64,000 bases of DNA from Archangium violaceum (GCF_016859125.1 NZ_CP069338.1:6449501-6513500); one strand, 5' to 3'. Shown: positions 8,054 to 17,575, numbered from the stretch's first letter. The notes: generated by a model from the letters alone, not told the origin. Numbers and translations are program-made.

Positions 8054-9727
8054 TTGAACTTCTCCTGTAACAAGTGTCAGCGGCGGTACTCCATCGCGGA
8101 CGACAAGGTCCGCGGGAAGACCGTCAAGGTTCGTTGTAAGAATTGCCAGAACGTCATCTCGGTGGAGGGCCCACCCGTCGAGGAGCAGGAGAGCACGCGC
8201 GTCGTGTCCCTGGCGGACGTGGAGCGCCTTCGCGAGCAGGAGCGCTCGCTCGCCGCCGAGGAGGAATCGGCCGCCGCCCTGGCCCAGCAGGCCGCGCCCG
8301 CCGCGTCGGCGCAGTCCTGGGAGGACGAGCCCACGCGGACCATGCCGCTGCGCGACAGCCGCTCGCCCTGGTTCGTGATGGTGAAGAGCAAGCAGGAGGG
8401 GCCGCTGGACGAGGGCGCCCTGAGCGAGCTCGTGGCCTCCGGCGCCGTCACGGCCCGTAGCTACTTCTGGCAGCAGGGCATGCCGGACTGGAAGCGGGGA
8501 CAGGACATCGCCGAGCTGGCCGGCTTCTTCGCCGCGCCCGAGGCCCCGCCGCCCGCGGCGCCGCCTCCCCCCGTGCGCGCCCCCGCGCCGCCTCCGGTGA
8601 TGGCGCCCGAGCCCGAGCCCGCTCCCGCGGAGCAGTCCGCCACCTCGTGGCAACCCGAGCCGCCGGCCCCCTCGCAGACGATCTGGCAGACCAGTCCCAC
8701 GCAGCGCCGCCCGGCGCCCATGGCCCAGGACGCCAGGCCCTGGGAGCCAGAACCGGAGTCCGAGCCGACCCCCGCCCCCGCCTCCGATGGCGCGGATGCG
8801 AACGGCGCGCCCCTGGGTGAGCTGTTCTCCGACCTGGACCTCCCCCAGTCCGAGCCGCAGGGCGAGCTGGGGCCGGACATGCTCGCGGGAGCGCAGCAGG
8901 AGGATCCACTCGCCGCGCTGGGCAAGGAGCCGGAGCCCAAGCGCGCACAAGCGGAGAACACCCAGTACTTCGTGAAGAAGGCGGGAGTGCATCGGCGCAA
9001 CCCGCCCTGGAAGATCGCCCTCTTCATCGTGCTGCTGCTGGGGATTCCCGTGGGCGTGTTGTACGCGCTCACCGAGCTGCAGGTGGTGCCGCTGCGTGTC
9101 ACCCGTGTGGATGGGCAGGGCAACACGGTGCAGGAGCCCGTGTCCGTCTTCTCGTCCGAGGGCATGAGCGAGCTGAGGGATTTGATGCTCGGCCGCTCCA
9201 AGCCGCCTCCGCCTCCCGCGCCGAAGCCCGCGCCGAAGCCCAAGGCGCGCCCCAGCGAGCCGGCGAAGCAGGAGCCGCCGCCGCAAGAGGCCGCCCAACC
9301 CCAGGCCGAGGCGCAGCAGGGCGTGACGCAGCAGGAAGTGGCCGCGCTCTACGCCGAGGGCGAGAAGAAGGACGTGGGCCCCGAGGTGCGTGAGAACACC
9401 GAGGTGGCCGCCACGGACTCGGCCGCGCAGTCCGGCCCGCCCCAGGAGGCGATCGCCCGCGTGGTGGCGCAGTCGCAGTCCGCCTTCAAGTCCTGCATCG
9501 AGGCGGCCCTGCGCAAGAACCCGAGGCTGCGCGATGGCAAGCTGCTGCTCACCGCGACCGTGGGCAGCTCCGGCACGGTGAAGAAGGTGTCCTTCGACCG
9601 GAGCGACCTGGACGGCTCTCCCATGGGCAACTGCATCAAGGGGCGCGCCAGGCGCATGGTGTTCCCCTCCTTCTCGGGGGATGACGTCGAGATCGAGATT
9701 CCGCTCGTCCTCTCGAAGTCCATGTAG
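8054..9727 (+). CDS. MJ0042 zinc-ribbon / GYF / AgmX-type TonB-like protein
   Basis: 557 aa from TTG 8054; GTG 8027 is the alternative. TTG is preferred since family members begin N-F-x-C-x-x-C-x-x-R-Y-S-I. Order: MJ0042 zinc ribbon (C-N-K-C ... C-K-N-C, residues 4-30), GYF_2 domain (about 100-155, with P-W-F-V-M and W-Q-Q-G-M-P-D-W-K), Pro/Glu-rich linker, one membrane helix near 317-337, a second Pro/Lys-rich linker, and a C-terminal AgmX/PglI domain with TonB-like topology (C-I-E-A-A-L ... G-T-V-K-K-V ... N-C-I-K-G). In Myxococcus xanthus AgmX is needed for adventurous gliding and associates with the Agl-Glt machinery. The protein would span cytoplasm to periplasm. It may be a paralogue rather than AgmX itself. 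Confidence 0.8.
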   Translation: MNFSCNKCQRRYSIADDKVRGKTVKVRCKNCQNVISVEGPPVEEQESTRVVSLADVERLREQERSLAAEEESAAALAQQAAPAASAQSWEDEPTRTMPLRDSRSPWFVMVKSKQEGPLDEGALSELVASGAVTARSYFWQQGMPDWKRGQDIAELAGFFAAPEAPPPAAPPPPVRAPAPPPVMAPEPEPAPAEQSATSWQPEPPAPSQTIWQTSPTQRRPAPMAQDARPWEPEPESEPTPAPASDGADANGAPLGELFSDLDLPQSEPQGELGPDMLAGAQQEDPLAALGKEPEPKRAQAENTQYFVKKAGVHRRNPPWKIALFIVLLLGIPVGVLYALTELQVVPLRVTRVDGQGNTVQEPVSVFSSEGMSELRDLMLGRSKPPPPPAPKPAPKPKARPSEPAKQEPPPQEAAQPQAEAQQGVTQQEVAALYAEGEKKDVGPEVRENTEVAATDSAAQSGPPQEAIARVVAQSQSAFKSCIEAALRKNPRLRDGKLLLTATVGSSGTVKKVSFDRSDLDGSPMGNCIKGRARRMVFPSFSGDDVEIEIPLVLSKSM

Positions 9728-9744
9728 CCGCGCGGGAGCCCGGG

Positions 9745-10337
9745 CTTGGACATCGCCGCTCCTCGCGCGGGCCGCCTGCCGCGCACCGTGGTGCTGCTCG
9801 GCTACGGCCTGTCCAGCCTGATGCGCCCGCTGATGGTCTTCGTCACCCTGGCCTGGCAGCCCATCGCCATCCGCGCGCTGGACCGCGTGGGCAAGGGCCT
9901 GCGCTCGAGCCCCCGCGACGCGCTCATCGCCCACTCCGTTTCCGCGGACTCCCATGGCAGGGCCTTCGGCTTCCACCGCGGCATGGACCATGTGGGCGCC
10001 GCGGTGGGCTCGCTCGCCGCGATGGTGCTGGTGGCCGTGGGGCTGCGCGTGGAGCAGGTGTTCTTCGTCGCCGCCGTGCCGGGCCGGCTCGCGGACCGGC
10101 AGGGGGCCTCGCGGCTCGTGCTGGCGGGCTGGTCCCTCTACGCGCTGAGCTACGTCGCGCTCGCCTGGGCCCGGGGGGTAACCCTCACGGTGGCCGTCAT
10201 CTGCGTCTACGGGCTGTACCACGCCCTGTCGGAGGGCGCGGAGAAGTCGCTTCCTCATCGCCGGAGTGCTCGCCGGCTCGAGCGCGCTGCTGCTCGTGTG
10301 GCTGCTGCCTCGCGCGCGTCCTCCGGCTCCGGCCTGA
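9745..10337 (+). pseudogene. Decayed MFS transporter
   Basis: The frame reads clear MFS sequence: L-G-Y-G-L-S-S-L, D-R-V-G-K-G-L-R, S-P-R-D-A-L-I-A and H-G-R-A-F-G-F-H-R-G-M-D-H. Three parts of a normal transporter are gone: the N-terminal helices up to the first G-Y-G, a central block (the text jumps from V-F-F-V-A-A-V-P straight to G-R-L-A-D-R), and the segment after E-G-A-E-K-S. At that last point the frame also breaks; the final helix F-L-I-A-G-V-L-A-G-S-S-A-L-L-L-V-W-L-L continues in another frame to TGA at 10335-10337. About 190 residues remain of an expected 400. Substrate unknown; no function can be retained. Confidence 0.85.
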
Positions 10338-10346
10338 GTGCCCGGA

Positions 10347-10586
10347 CTACAGGTCGAAGTCCCCGGGCGGTGGCGTCTTCTTCTTCATGGCCCGCTTGCG
10401 TGCCTTGCGCACCTCGGCGCGCAGGCGCTCGGTGGCGGCCGGGTCCACCGTCATCGTGTCCAGGTCCAGCACGTCTCCCTCGCGCGCCTCGGGCGGCAGC
10501 TTCCCGCGGGGGCGCGTCACCTCGCGCCCATCCACGATGAGCACGGCGAGCTCGTCCTCGAATCGGTCCAGGGTGGCCTTGGTCAT
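10347..10586 (-). CDS. DUF3006 domain protein
   Basis: 79 aa. It follows the DUF3006 pattern: D-R-F-E-D-E-L-A-V-L-I-V-D-G near the start, P-R-G-x-L-P-x-x-A-x-E-G-D-V-L-D-L in the middle, then a basic helical tail. In many bacteria DUF3006 genes sit next to ComEC/Rec2-like metallo-beta-lactamase genes, as here. Its ATG overlaps the TGA of the upstream metallo-hydrolase by four bases (ATGA), so the two are translationally coupled. The biochemical role is unknown. Confidence 0.85.
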   Translation of the reverse strand: MTKATLDRFEDELAVLIVDGREVTRPRGKLPPEAREGDVLDLDTMTVDPAATERLRAEVRKARKRAMKKKTPPPGDFDL

Positions 10587-11770
10587 GGGTCGCAGTCCTC
10601 GGAGGGGCGGCGCTCGCGCAGGGCGGCGGCCCGGCTGGTGTACACCGTGCGCTCCTTCGTCTTCGCCCGCTCGAGCGTGCCGCAGTCCTCGCGGTGGAAC
10701 ACCTTGCTGCCCTTGAGGCTCACGTAGCGCATGCCCGAGGTTCCGGAGGCCGGAGTCGCGGTCTTGTTCTCGGGGAGGGTCCCCCTGGCTGGCACGGCCC
10801 TGGTCATGGACAGGGGGCCCGTGGCGACGGGCCCGGTCACCTGTCCGGTGACGACGGTGGGTGTGCTCCCTCCCTTCTTCGGCGTGAGGGTGACGGTGGT
10901 GCCGTTGCTCACCGCGAGCACCTCTCCCTGGAGATCGGTGCGGAAGACGCGCGCGCCCGAGGCCCCGAGCCGCTGGAGGACCTCGTCGGTGGGGTGCCCG
11001 TAGTCGTTGCCCTTGCCGCAGGAGATGATGGCCGCCTGGGGCTTCACCGCCGCGAGGAAGGGCGCCGTGGAGGAGTAGCGACCGCCGTGGTGCGCCACCT
11101 TCAGCACGGTGGAGGTGAAGTCGATGGGCTTGCGCAGCAGGTAGGCCTCGGTCTCCGGCTCGGCGTCTCCCGTGAAGAGGAACGCCGTCTTCCCATATGT
11201 CAGCTTGGCGACGATGGAGTTGGCGTTGACATCCGAGCGTGTGTTGTCGAGGAATGCGTCTCGCGGGGCGCGCGGCCAGAGGATGGTGAGCGTCGCGCCC
11301 TCGCCGAGCCCGACGGTGAGTGGCGTCTCGGGCGCGCTCGGGTTGGGCGTGGGCGTCATCACCTGTCCCGCCTTCTGGCCCACCACCTCCAGCAGCTTGC
11401 GGTAGGCCTCGCTCGGGTGGTCGAAGCCCGGGTCCATGAAGCGTCTGGCGCCCACTGCCTGGATGATTCTGGCGAGCCCTCCGAGGTGGTCCAGGTGCGG
11501 GTGGGTGAGGATGACCAGATCGATGGGCCCCTGGACGAGCTGGCGCAGGCGGGGCACCAGCGCTTCATCGGCCTCGGGTGGGCCCCCGTCGATGAGGACC
11601 GTCTTGCCGGTGGGCGAGACGATGAGCGCCGCGTCCCCCTGGCCCACGTCGAAGAAGTAGACGGTGAGCGGCTTGGGTGGGGGCGTCCGCTGGGCGGGAG
11701 ACGAGGCGGCCCGGCCCGGCAGGGCGGCGAGCAGCAGGAAGAGGGCGAGAAGGAGCCGCGCGAAGGCCAT
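10583..11770 (-). CDS. Secreted ComEC/Rec2-like metallo-beta-lactamase-fold hydrolase
   Basis: 395 aa. A signal peptide ([11 protein letters not shown]) is followed by a ComEC-type catalytic domain: [26 protein letters not shown] (HxHxDH metal site), F-T-G-D-A-E and K-V-A-H-H-G. Standalone relatives lack the ComEC membrane channel and are proposed to act on extracellular DNA or nucleotides. The last 50 residues hold a small extra domain with H-R-E-D-C and E-D-C-D, resembling the Ada-type metal-binding tail seen on some of these proteins. The start at 11770 is set by the signal peptide. Coupled to DUF3006; divergent from deoC. Confidence 0.85.
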   Translation of the reverse strand: MAFARLLLALFLLLAALPGRAASSPAQRTPPPKPLTVYFFDVGQGDAALIVSPTGKTVLIDGGPPEADEALVPRLRQLVQGPIDLVILTHPHLDHLGGLARIIQAVGARRFMDPGFDHPSEAYRKLLEVVGQKAGQVMTPTPNPSAPETPLTVGLGEGATLTILWPRAPRDAFLDNTRSDVNANSIVAKLTYGKTAFLFTGDAEPETEAYLLRKPIDFTSTVLKVAHHGGRYSSTAPFLAAVKPQAAIISCGKGNDYGHPTDEVLQRLGASGARVFRTDLQGEVLAVSNGTTVTLTPKKGGSTPTVVTGQVTGPVATGPLSMTRAVPARGTLPENKTATPASGTSGMRYVSLKGSKVFHREDCGTLERAKTKERTVYTSRAAALRERRPSEDCDP

Positions 11771-11873
11771 GGCGGGGCGGACTCTACTCCAGTGCGCGCC
11801 AGGCGGCGTGGGAGCCATTACGGGCCCGTCACGGCGCTTCCCGAGCGGCCCGGACTGGGCTAGACCGCGCCCC

Positions 11874-12707
11874 ATGTCCGAGGCCCCAGACATCAAGCGG
11901 GTTGTCGAGGAGATCGCCGACCACGTCCGCAACAGCATGCTCGGTTCCCGGGCGGGCGGCGAGCCGACCCCGCCCCCCGCCAGCAACGAGCCCCCGCGCT
12001 CCATCGGAACGGCGCGCATCGCGCCCGAGTCCATCCAGGACAACGCGGCCCTGGCCCCCTACATCGACCACACGCTGCTCAAGCCCGAGGCCACCCGCGA
12101 GGACGTCGCCCGGGTGGCGCGCGAGGCGGTGGAGCATGGCTTCGCCACGGTGTGCGTGAACTCGTGCCACGTGGCCACGGTGGCGGACATCCTGGCCGGC
12201 TCGAAGTCGGTCCCCATCGCCGTGGTGGGCTTCCCGCTGGGCGCGGCGCTCACCAGCGCCAAGGCCTTCGAGGCCCGTGAGGCCATCCGGCTCGGCGCGC
12301 GGGAGATCGACATGGTCATCAACGTCGGCGCGCTCAAGGCGAAGGACTACGCGGGGGTGCTCGAGGACATCTCCGGGGTGGTGGAGGCCAGCCGGCCCTA
12401 CCCGGTGAAGGTCATCCTCGAGACGAGCCTGCTCACCCAGGAGGAGAAGGTCGCCGGCTGTGTGTTGTCCAAGGCGGCGGGCGCGGCGTTCGTGAAGACC
12501 TCCACGGGCTTCAGCACCGGTGGGGCCACCGTGGAGGACGTGGCGCTCATGCGCCGCGTGGTGGGTGATGACGTGGGCGTGAAGGCCTCCGGGGGCATCC
12601 GCTCGGCGGAGGACGCCCTGAAGATGATTCAGGCGGGGGCCAACCGCCTGGGGGCCTCGGCGTCCGTGGCCATCGTCACCGGTCAGAGGTCCACCGCGAA
12701 GTACTAG
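11874..12707 (+). CDS. deoC: Deoxyribose-phosphate aldolase
   Basis: 277 aa. Class I aldolase cleaving 2-deoxyribose 5-phosphate to acetaldehyde and glyceraldehyde 3-phosphate. Motifs: [19 protein letters not shown], the Schiff-base lysine K208 in A-F-V-K-T-S-T-G-F, and the second active-site lysine K237 in G-V-K-A-S-G-G. About 60 N-terminal residues before Y-I-D-H are extra compared with the usual 220-260 aa enzyme and look disordered (Pro/Gly-rich). It belongs to a nucleoside-breakdown region with deoA, punA and cdd further right. The DksA-type gene follows after 21 bases. Confidence 0.96.
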   Translation: MSEAPDIKRVVEEIADHVRNSMLGSRAGGEPTPPPASNEPPRSIGTARIAPESIQDNAALAPYIDHTLLKPEATREDVARVAREAVEHGFATVCVNSCHVATVADILAGSKSVPIAVVGFPLGAALTSAKAFEAREAIRLGAREIDMVINVGALKAKDYAGVLEDISGVVEASRPYPVKVILETSLLTQEEKVAGCVLSKAAGAAFVKTSTGFSTGGATVEDVALMRRVVGDDVGVKASGGIRSAEDALKMIQAGANRLGASASVAIVTGQRSTAKY

Positions 12708-12728
12708 CCACCGGGGTGGAGACGGGTC

Positions 12729-13121
12729 GTGACCCAGGCACAGCGCGAGAAGTTGAAGCAGAAGTTGCTGGCGCTCCATGCGGAGCTGACGGGCAAGACG
12801 CCAGCGAGGATCGAACCCAACCGCACGGATGATGCGCGTGTGGGCGGGGACGAGGACGAGCAGCCGCTCAACGAGATGATGCAGGCCATCGCCTCCAACC
12901 GGAACCGGAACATGGATGGCGTGCTGCAGCGCGTGCTGAAGGCGCTGGGCAAGCTGCGCGATGACCCGGACTCCTATGGGGAGTGCGAGGAGTGCGGCGA
13001 CGAGATTCCTCTCGGCCGCATGGAGGCCATGCCCTACGTGGAGTTCTGTGTGAACTGCCAGGGCCAGAAGGACGCGCCGAAGGGTGGCCCGACCCGGCGC
13101 AAACTCACCGATTACACCTGA
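12729..13121 (+). CDS. DksA/TraR-family C4 zinc-finger protein
   Basis: 130 aa from GTG 12729. The N-terminal two-thirds are a helical coiled coil; the C-terminus has the family zinc finger, C-E-E-C then C-V-N-C with Y-G-x-C-x-x-C-G at its start and P-x-x-x-F-C after. DksA proteins reach through the RNA polymerase secondary channel and, with (p)ppGpp, adjust transcription. The coiled-coil tip shows G-G-D-E-D-E-Q-P rather than the canonical D-x-x-D-x-A, so activity at the polymerase is uncertain. Placed between deoC and the sugar phosphomutase, it may be co-transcribed with them. Confidence 0.88.
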   Translation: MTQAQREKLKQKLLALHAELTGKTPARIEPNRTDDARVGGDEDEQPLNEMMQAIASNRNRNMDGVLQRVLKALGKLRDDPDSYGECEECGDEIPLGRMEAMPYVEFCVNCQGQKDAPKGGPTRRKLTDYT

Positions 13122-13208
13122 GCCCTCGCTCGGGTCTGATCATCGCTGAACAGACGGGGAAGGCGGGACACGGTCCCACGGCGTCACCGGCCTTAAGGAG
13201 GGGAGTAC

Positions 13209-14945
13209 ATGGACGCGACTGGATTGAAGGAGAAGGCCGAGGCATGGCTGGCGGCGGACCCGGATGCGGCCACCGTGGCCGAGCTGCGGGACGTGCTCGC
13301 GCGCGGAGACCTCGCGGACCTGGCGGACCGTTTCGCGGGTGACCTGGAGTTCGGCACCGCGGGCCTGCGCGGTGTGCTGGGGGCGGGGCCCAACCGGATG
13401 AACCGCGCGGTGGTTCGCCGCACCACGGCGGGCCTGGCGCGCTACCTCAAGGCCACCGTCCCGGACGTCACCACCCGGGGCGTGGTGGTGGGCCGGGATA
13501 GCCGGCGGTTGAGCGCCGAGCTCGCCGAGGACACCGCCTGCGTGCTCGCCGCCGAGGGCATCCCCGCGCACGTCTTCCCCTCGTTGGCGCCCACTCCGCT
13601 CACCGCCTTCGCCACCCTGCACCTCAACGCCGCCGCGGGCGTCATGGTGACGGCCAGCCACAACCCGCCCGAGTACAACGGCTACAAGGTGTACTGGGGC
13701 AACGGCGCTCAAATCATCCCGCCCCATGACAAGGGCATCGCCTCGTTCATCGCCAAGGTGGAGCCCGCCAACCAGGTGGAGCTGCTCACCCCCACGGAGG
13801 CGTACGCGCGCGGCCTGTGGCGGGACGTGCCGGACTCGCTCGGCGAGGCGTACCTGGACGCCATCCTCAAGCTGCGTGTGCACGGGCGTGGCTCGGACTC
13901 GCTGCGCGTCGTCTACACCGCCCTGCACGGCGTGGGGGGCTCGTGGATGGAGCGGGCCATGGAGCGCGCGGGCTTCCCCCACTTCCACGTGGTGGCCGAG
14001 CAGCATCGGCCCGATGGCTCCTTCCCCACCGTGCGCTTCCCCAACCCCGAGGAGCCGGGGGCGATGGATCTGTCGCTCGCCACCGCCCAGCGGGTGAACG
14101 CGGACCTGGTGCTCGCCAATGATCCGGACGCGGACCGGCTGGCGGTGATGGTGCGCGATGGAGCGGGGAAGCTGCGCATGCTCACCGGCAACGAGGTGGG
14201 CGTGCTGCTGGGCCACTACGTGCTGGTGCAGGGGCCCACGCGGCGCTCCAAGCCGCACCTCGTCGCCACCATCGTGTCCTCCACACAGCTCGGAGACATC
14301 GCCGGGGAGCTGGGGGCCGCGTACGACGAGGTGCTCACCGGCTTCAAGTGGATCGCCAACCGCGCCATCGAGCGCGAGAAGGCCGAGGGCACCCAGTTCG
14401 TCTTCGGCTACGAGGAGGCGCTCGGCTACGCGGTGGGCACCGTGACGCGGGACAAGGACGGCATCAGCGCGGCGCTCGTGTTCGCGGACCTGGCCGCCTG
14501 GTGCGAGTCGCGTGGGAAGACGGTGCTCGGCTACCTGGAGGAAATCCAGCGCCGGTTCGGCCTCTACGTGAGCGGGCAGCGCAACTTCACCTTCCCTGGC
14601 GCCGAGGGCGCGCAGGTCATCGCGCGTATCATGGACGGCCTGCGGAGCTCGCCTCCCACGCGCGTGGGCGAGCTGTCGGTGAAGAACGTGAGGGACTACA
14701 AGAAGGGCGAGAAGCTGCCTCCCTCCAACGTCCTCGCCTTCGAGCTGGAGGGTGGTGGACGGGTGACGGCACGGCCGTCCGGGACGGAGCCGAAAATCAA
14801 ATATTACTTCGAGCTGAAGGAGACGCCGGGTTCCGGCGAGCCGGTGGAAACCGCGCGCGCCCGGGCAGAGGCCCGACTCCACAAGCTCATCGACGCCTTC
14901 ATCGCGCTGGTGCGCGAGCGGGGGCAGCCGGAGGTGGGTGCGTGA
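13209..14945 (+). CDS. Phospho-sugar mutase (alpha-D-phosphohexomutase family)
   Basis: 578 aa, the length of the long phosphoglucomutase/phosphomannomutase branch. The phosphoserine loop is T-A-S150-H-N-P, the metal loop D-P-D-A-D-R, the sugar-binding loop G-Y-E-E-A-L-G-Y, and the phosphate-binding loop R-P-S-G-T-E-P-K. This branch includes enzymes with phosphopentomutase activity. Since deoA and punA release ribose- and deoxyribose 1-phosphate and deoC needs the 5-phosphate, a phosphopentomutase role is an attractive inference; no deoB is seen in the window. A strong ribosome site (AAGGAGG) lies 8 bases before ATG 13209. Its TGA overlaps the next GTG. Confidence 0.9.
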   Translation: MDATGLKEKAEAWLAADPDAATVAELRDVLARGDLADLADRFAGDLEFGTAGLRGVLGAGPNRMNRAVVRRTTAGLARYLKATVPDVTTRGVVVGRDSRRLSAELAEDTACVLAAEGIPAHVFPSLAPTPLTAFATLHLNAAAGVMVTASHNPPEYNGYKVYWGNGAQIIPPHDKGIASFIAKVEPANQVELLTPTEAYARGLWRDVPDSLGEAYLDAILKLRVHGRGSDSLRVVYTALHGVGGSWMERAMERAGFPHFHVVAEQHRPDGSFPTVRFPNPEEPGAMDLSLATAQRVNADLVLANDPDADRLAVMVRDGAGKLRMLTGNEVGVLLGHYVLVQGPTRRSKPHLVATIVSSTQLGDIAGELGAAYDEVLTGFKWIANRAIEREKAEGTQFVFGYEEALGYAVGTVTRDKDGISAALVFADLAAWCESRGKTVLGYLEEIQRRFGLYVSGQRNFTFPGAEGAQVIARIMDGLRSSPPTRVGELSVKNVRDYKKGEKLPPSNVLAFELEGGGRVTARPSGTEPKIKYYFELKETPGSGEPVETARARAEARLHKLIDAFIALVRERGQPEVGA

Positions 14946-15613
14946 AGCGCTGTGTCCTGAATGGATTGCTGGTGGTGGTGCTCCTCGTCTCGGGCGCCGC
15001 GGTGGCGCAGGACGTGTCGTACGGGCGTGGCCAGGGCTGGTCCGTGCTGTCGGGCCAGACGGTGGGGCAGGGCGGCACCGCGTTGGTGGGCCAGGTGGGC
15101 TGGCCGGGGCTGTCGCTGGGCCTGCTGCACGGGGCCACGTCGAAGTTCGACATCGGCGGCAAGCTCAGCTTCAACTACGGCCGCGAGGGCATCGTCACCA
15201 GCGTGGTGCCGGGGCTGAAGCTGCAGGCCTGGGTGCGGCTCATGCTGCTGCAGTCCTCGCGGGTGAACGTGGGCCTGAGCTTCGCCCCCGGGCCCTTCTT
15301 CTATTTCTACGAGAACTTCACCGACGTGGGCCTGTCACTGCCCATCGCCCTCGCCGTGGGCATCCCCGTGGGCAGCGCGCTCATGCTCAACGTGGGCCTG
15401 GACATCCCCTTCTACGTCGTCTTCGGCGCGGGCGGCGGGCCCGTCTTCCCGCTGCTCCTGGGCGGCGGGTTGGAGTACTTCGTCGACCGCAACCTCGCCA
15501 TCACCTTCAACGTGAGGATGGGGCCGTCCATCGGCGCCTACGGGGACTTCCGCGGCCGGGGCCGCGCCCGCTTCACCCTGGAGGCGATGTTCGGCGTCGC
15601 CTACAGGCTGTAG
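14942..15613 (+). CDS. Predicted outer-membrane barrel protein, hypothetical
   Basis: 223 aa. Starts at a GTG that overlaps the mutase stop codon by four bases (GTGA). It has a signal peptide (V-K-R-C-V-L-N-G-L-L-V-V-V-L, cleavage after A-V-A-Q) and a mature part of alternating hydrophobic and polar residues, many Gly and aromatic residues, and a short C-terminal strand (A-M-F-G-V-A-Y-R-L), all suggesting a small beta barrel. I recognise no named family. A link with nucleoside or sugar uptake across the outer membrane is possible from context only. Confidence 0.65.
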   Translation: MKRCVLNGLLVVVLLVSGAAVAQDVSYGRGQGWSVLSGQTVGQGGTALVGQVGWPGLSLGLLHGATSKFDIGGKLSFNYGREGIVTSVVPGLKLQAWVRLMLLQSSRVNVGLSFAPGPFFYFYENFTDVGLSLPIALAVGIPVGSALMLNVGLDIPFYVVFGAGGGPVFPLLLGGGLEYFVDRNLAITFNVRMGPSIGAYGDFRGRGRARFTLEAMFGVAYRL

Positions 15614-15637
15614 TCGTCCCGGCCGGGCCCGCGGGCG

Positions 15638-16207
15638 CTACCAGCTCGCGGTGCCCTGGTCCGGCAGCTCCACGGTGACGGTGACGGTGGTGCCCGTCAG
15701 GCCATGGTTCCTCACCGCCAGGTGCCCGCCCAGCGTCTCCACCAGCTCGCGAGCCACCGTCAGGCTCTCCGCGCGGGCGCTCCCGGCCCTCCTGTCCGGC
15801 TCCTGCTCCACGAGCTCCCTCGCCGCGTAGCGCAGGTGGAAGGAGGGGCCGTAATCCCCGAAGTCGTCCTGCGGCTCCACGCCCAGCCGCACGGCCCGAG
15901 CGGGGGCTCCCTCGCCCCGGTGCGCGCCCACTGCATCGGTGAGCAGGTGGAGCATCACCTGCTCCGTCCTCCGGCGGCTCACCCTCGCGAACACCGGCTC
16001 GTCCGGCAGCTCCAACTGCACCTCGGTGGCCTCCACATGGCCGGTGGCGTGGAGCAGGGCCACCGCATGCCGCGCCAGCGCGCACAGGTCGAGGTATTGC
16101 GAGTCGACCTCCTCCACCCGCGTGCTCACGGCGGTCAGGTGACTCCGGCTCTCGCCACTCATCACCAGCATCTGCTTCGGCCTGCGGGCCATCGCCACCG
16201 CGCTCAT
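15638..16207 (-). CDS. Orphan HATPase-like (GHKL) domain protein
   Basis: 189 aa from ATG 16207, supported by a GAGGTGA ribosome site; GTG 16246 would add 13 residues. The C-terminal half resembles the ATPase domain of a histidine kinase: a V-M-L-H-L-L-T-D-A-V-G-A helix in the place of the N box (the usual Asn is Asp or Thr), S-L-T-V-A-R-E-L-V-E-T-L-G-G-H-L after a shortened lid, and T-G-T-T-V-T-V-T-V-E-L-P at the end. No phospho-acceptor His box is evident near the start. It is either a degenerate kinase module or an anti-sigma-like regulator; ATP binding is uncertain. Confidence 0.6.
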   Translation of the reverse strand: MSAVAMARRPKQMLVMSGESRSHLTAVSTRVEEVDSQYLDLCALARHAVALLHATGHVEATEVQLELPDEPVFARVSRRRTEQVMLHLLTDAVGAHRGEGAPARAVRLGVEPQDDFGDYGPSFHLRYAARELVEQEPDRRAGSARAESLTVARELVETLGGHLAVRNHGLTGTTVTVTVELPDQGTASW

Positions 16208-16645
16208 CGCGTCACCTCGTGCTTCGTGTGTTGTGTCTGGTTTCACGTCGGCTTCCCCCCCCCCAACCGATTCAGGACGCCGACCTCGCCCCTCCGTACC
16301 CCGTCCCCGCGACCACCCTCACGTCCTGCACCAGTCGTCGCGCCATTCCATGCGATGCGCGTGCCGGTTGTGTCACGGTCCTGTTTCGACTGTGGGGCGC
16401 AGGACGTTTCACCGTTTCTTCCTTGAAATACAACTCTTTGCTGTGTTCCCAGGATGAAGGCACACTTATTCCCGCCTGGGCGCACATGAGGACAGGTGGG
16501 TCAGGATTGAATCTCCGTCAGGAATGACCCGGGTGATTCGAGACCCATCCGGTAAAGAAGTCTCATGCCCGGCTCGGAGTGGAACCGGGGTCGTACGCCG
16601 CGGGAGACGGGAGGGCTGACAAGTGGGCTGGAGGGCACACCCGGG
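16208..16645. other. 438-bp spacer without a recognised gene
   Basis: This gap lies between the HATPase-like gene and the last permease gene, both on the minus strand. It holds short runs of lower GC (about 16395-16480), homopolymer C and A stretches, and no open frame with convincing codon bias. It should contain the promoter of the HATPase-like gene. I found no hairpin with a T run and no known RNA motif. Confidence 0.5.
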
Positions 16646-17575
16646 TCAGCGGGACTCCTGTTCGTAGGGGGTGCCGAGGGCGGCGGGGGCGTGGGTGCGC
16701 TGGCCCTGGATGGCGAGCAGCGCCAGCGTCAGGAGGTAGGGGAGGGCCAGGAGGAAGCCCTGGGGCACCACCTCCAGCAGGCCGGGGGCGCTGGAGGCCA
16801 GGCCGATGCGCAGGGCGTTGCCGGCGGCGAAGAAGAGCGCCGCGAGGAAACCCCCCAGGGGAGTCCATCGGCCGAACACCATGGCGGCCAGGGCCATGAA
16901 GCCGAGGCCGGCCGGGGTGTGTTGCTCGAAGCGATCCAACACGGCGGTGGACAGGGTGGCCCCGCCGAGCCCCGCCAGCATCCCGCCCACCACCACGGCG
17001 AGCCAGCGCAGCCCCATCACGGACAGGCCCAGGGTGGCCACGGCGTGGGGCTTGTCGCCCACGGCGCGCAGCCGCAGCCCCAGGGGCGTGCGGTACAGCA
17101 CCCAGTGGAAGGCGAAGGGCAGCACCAGGGCCAGGAACGTGAGGGCCGAGTGCCCGGAGAAGGCGCGCAGCAGGGGCACCTCGGAGAGGCCGGGCAGGTG
17201 CCAGCGGGTGAGCTGCTGGATGGGGGGCGTGCCGTTGGGCCCGTAGAGGGCCTCAAGGAGGTAGGTGCCACCGGCGAGCGCCACGAGGTTGATGGCCATG
17301 CCGGACACCACCTGGTCCGAGCGCCAGCGGATGCAGAGGTAGCCGTGCACGGCGGCCATGCCGGCGCCGGCGAGCATGCCCACCATCACGCCCACGGGCG
17401 TGGGGAAGGTGATGGAGGCCACGGCCGCGCAGAACGCGCCCGCGCGCATCATCCCCTCGATGCCCACGTTCACCACGCCGGAGCGCTCGCTGAGGGTGGC
17501 TCCCAGCGTGGCGAAGAGCAGCGCCGGGAAGTACTCGAGCGTGGAGGACAGGAGGGCTTCCAGGATTTCAAGCAC
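16646..17575 (-). CDS. Nucleoside ABC transporter, permease (NupQ/YufQ-like)
   Basis: 309 aa with about eight membrane helices. The first 60 residues show the family pattern: L-F-A-T-L-G-A-T-L-S-E-R-S-G-V-V-N-V-G-I-E-G then M-M. This belongs to the branched BPD_transp_2 permeases of the BMP/simple-sugar class, which carry nucleosides. Its ATG lies 8 bases inside the end of the preceding permease gene, so translation is coupled. It is the last gene of the minus-strand operon ATPase-permease-permease. Confidence 0.92.
   Translation of the reverse strand: MLEILEALLSSTLEYFPALLFATLGATLSERSGVVNVGIEGMMRAGAFCAAVASITFPTPVGVMVGMLAGAGMAAVHGYLCIRWRSDQVVSGMAINLVALAGGTYLLEALYGPNGTPPIQQLTRWHLPGLSEVPLLRAFSGHSALTFLALVLPFAFHWVLYRTPLGLRLRAVGDKPHAVATLGLSVMGLRWLAVVVGGMLAGLGGATLSTAVLDRFEQHTPAGLGFMALAAMVFGRWTPLGGFLAALFFAAGNALRIGLASSAPGLLEVVPQGFLLALPYLLTLALLAIQGQRTHAPAALGTPYEQESR

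Noticed and set aside
15618-15627. CCCGGCCGGG palindrome between convergent genes
   Set aside because: Ten bases of pure GC palindrome are common in DNA of this composition; no loop or T run.
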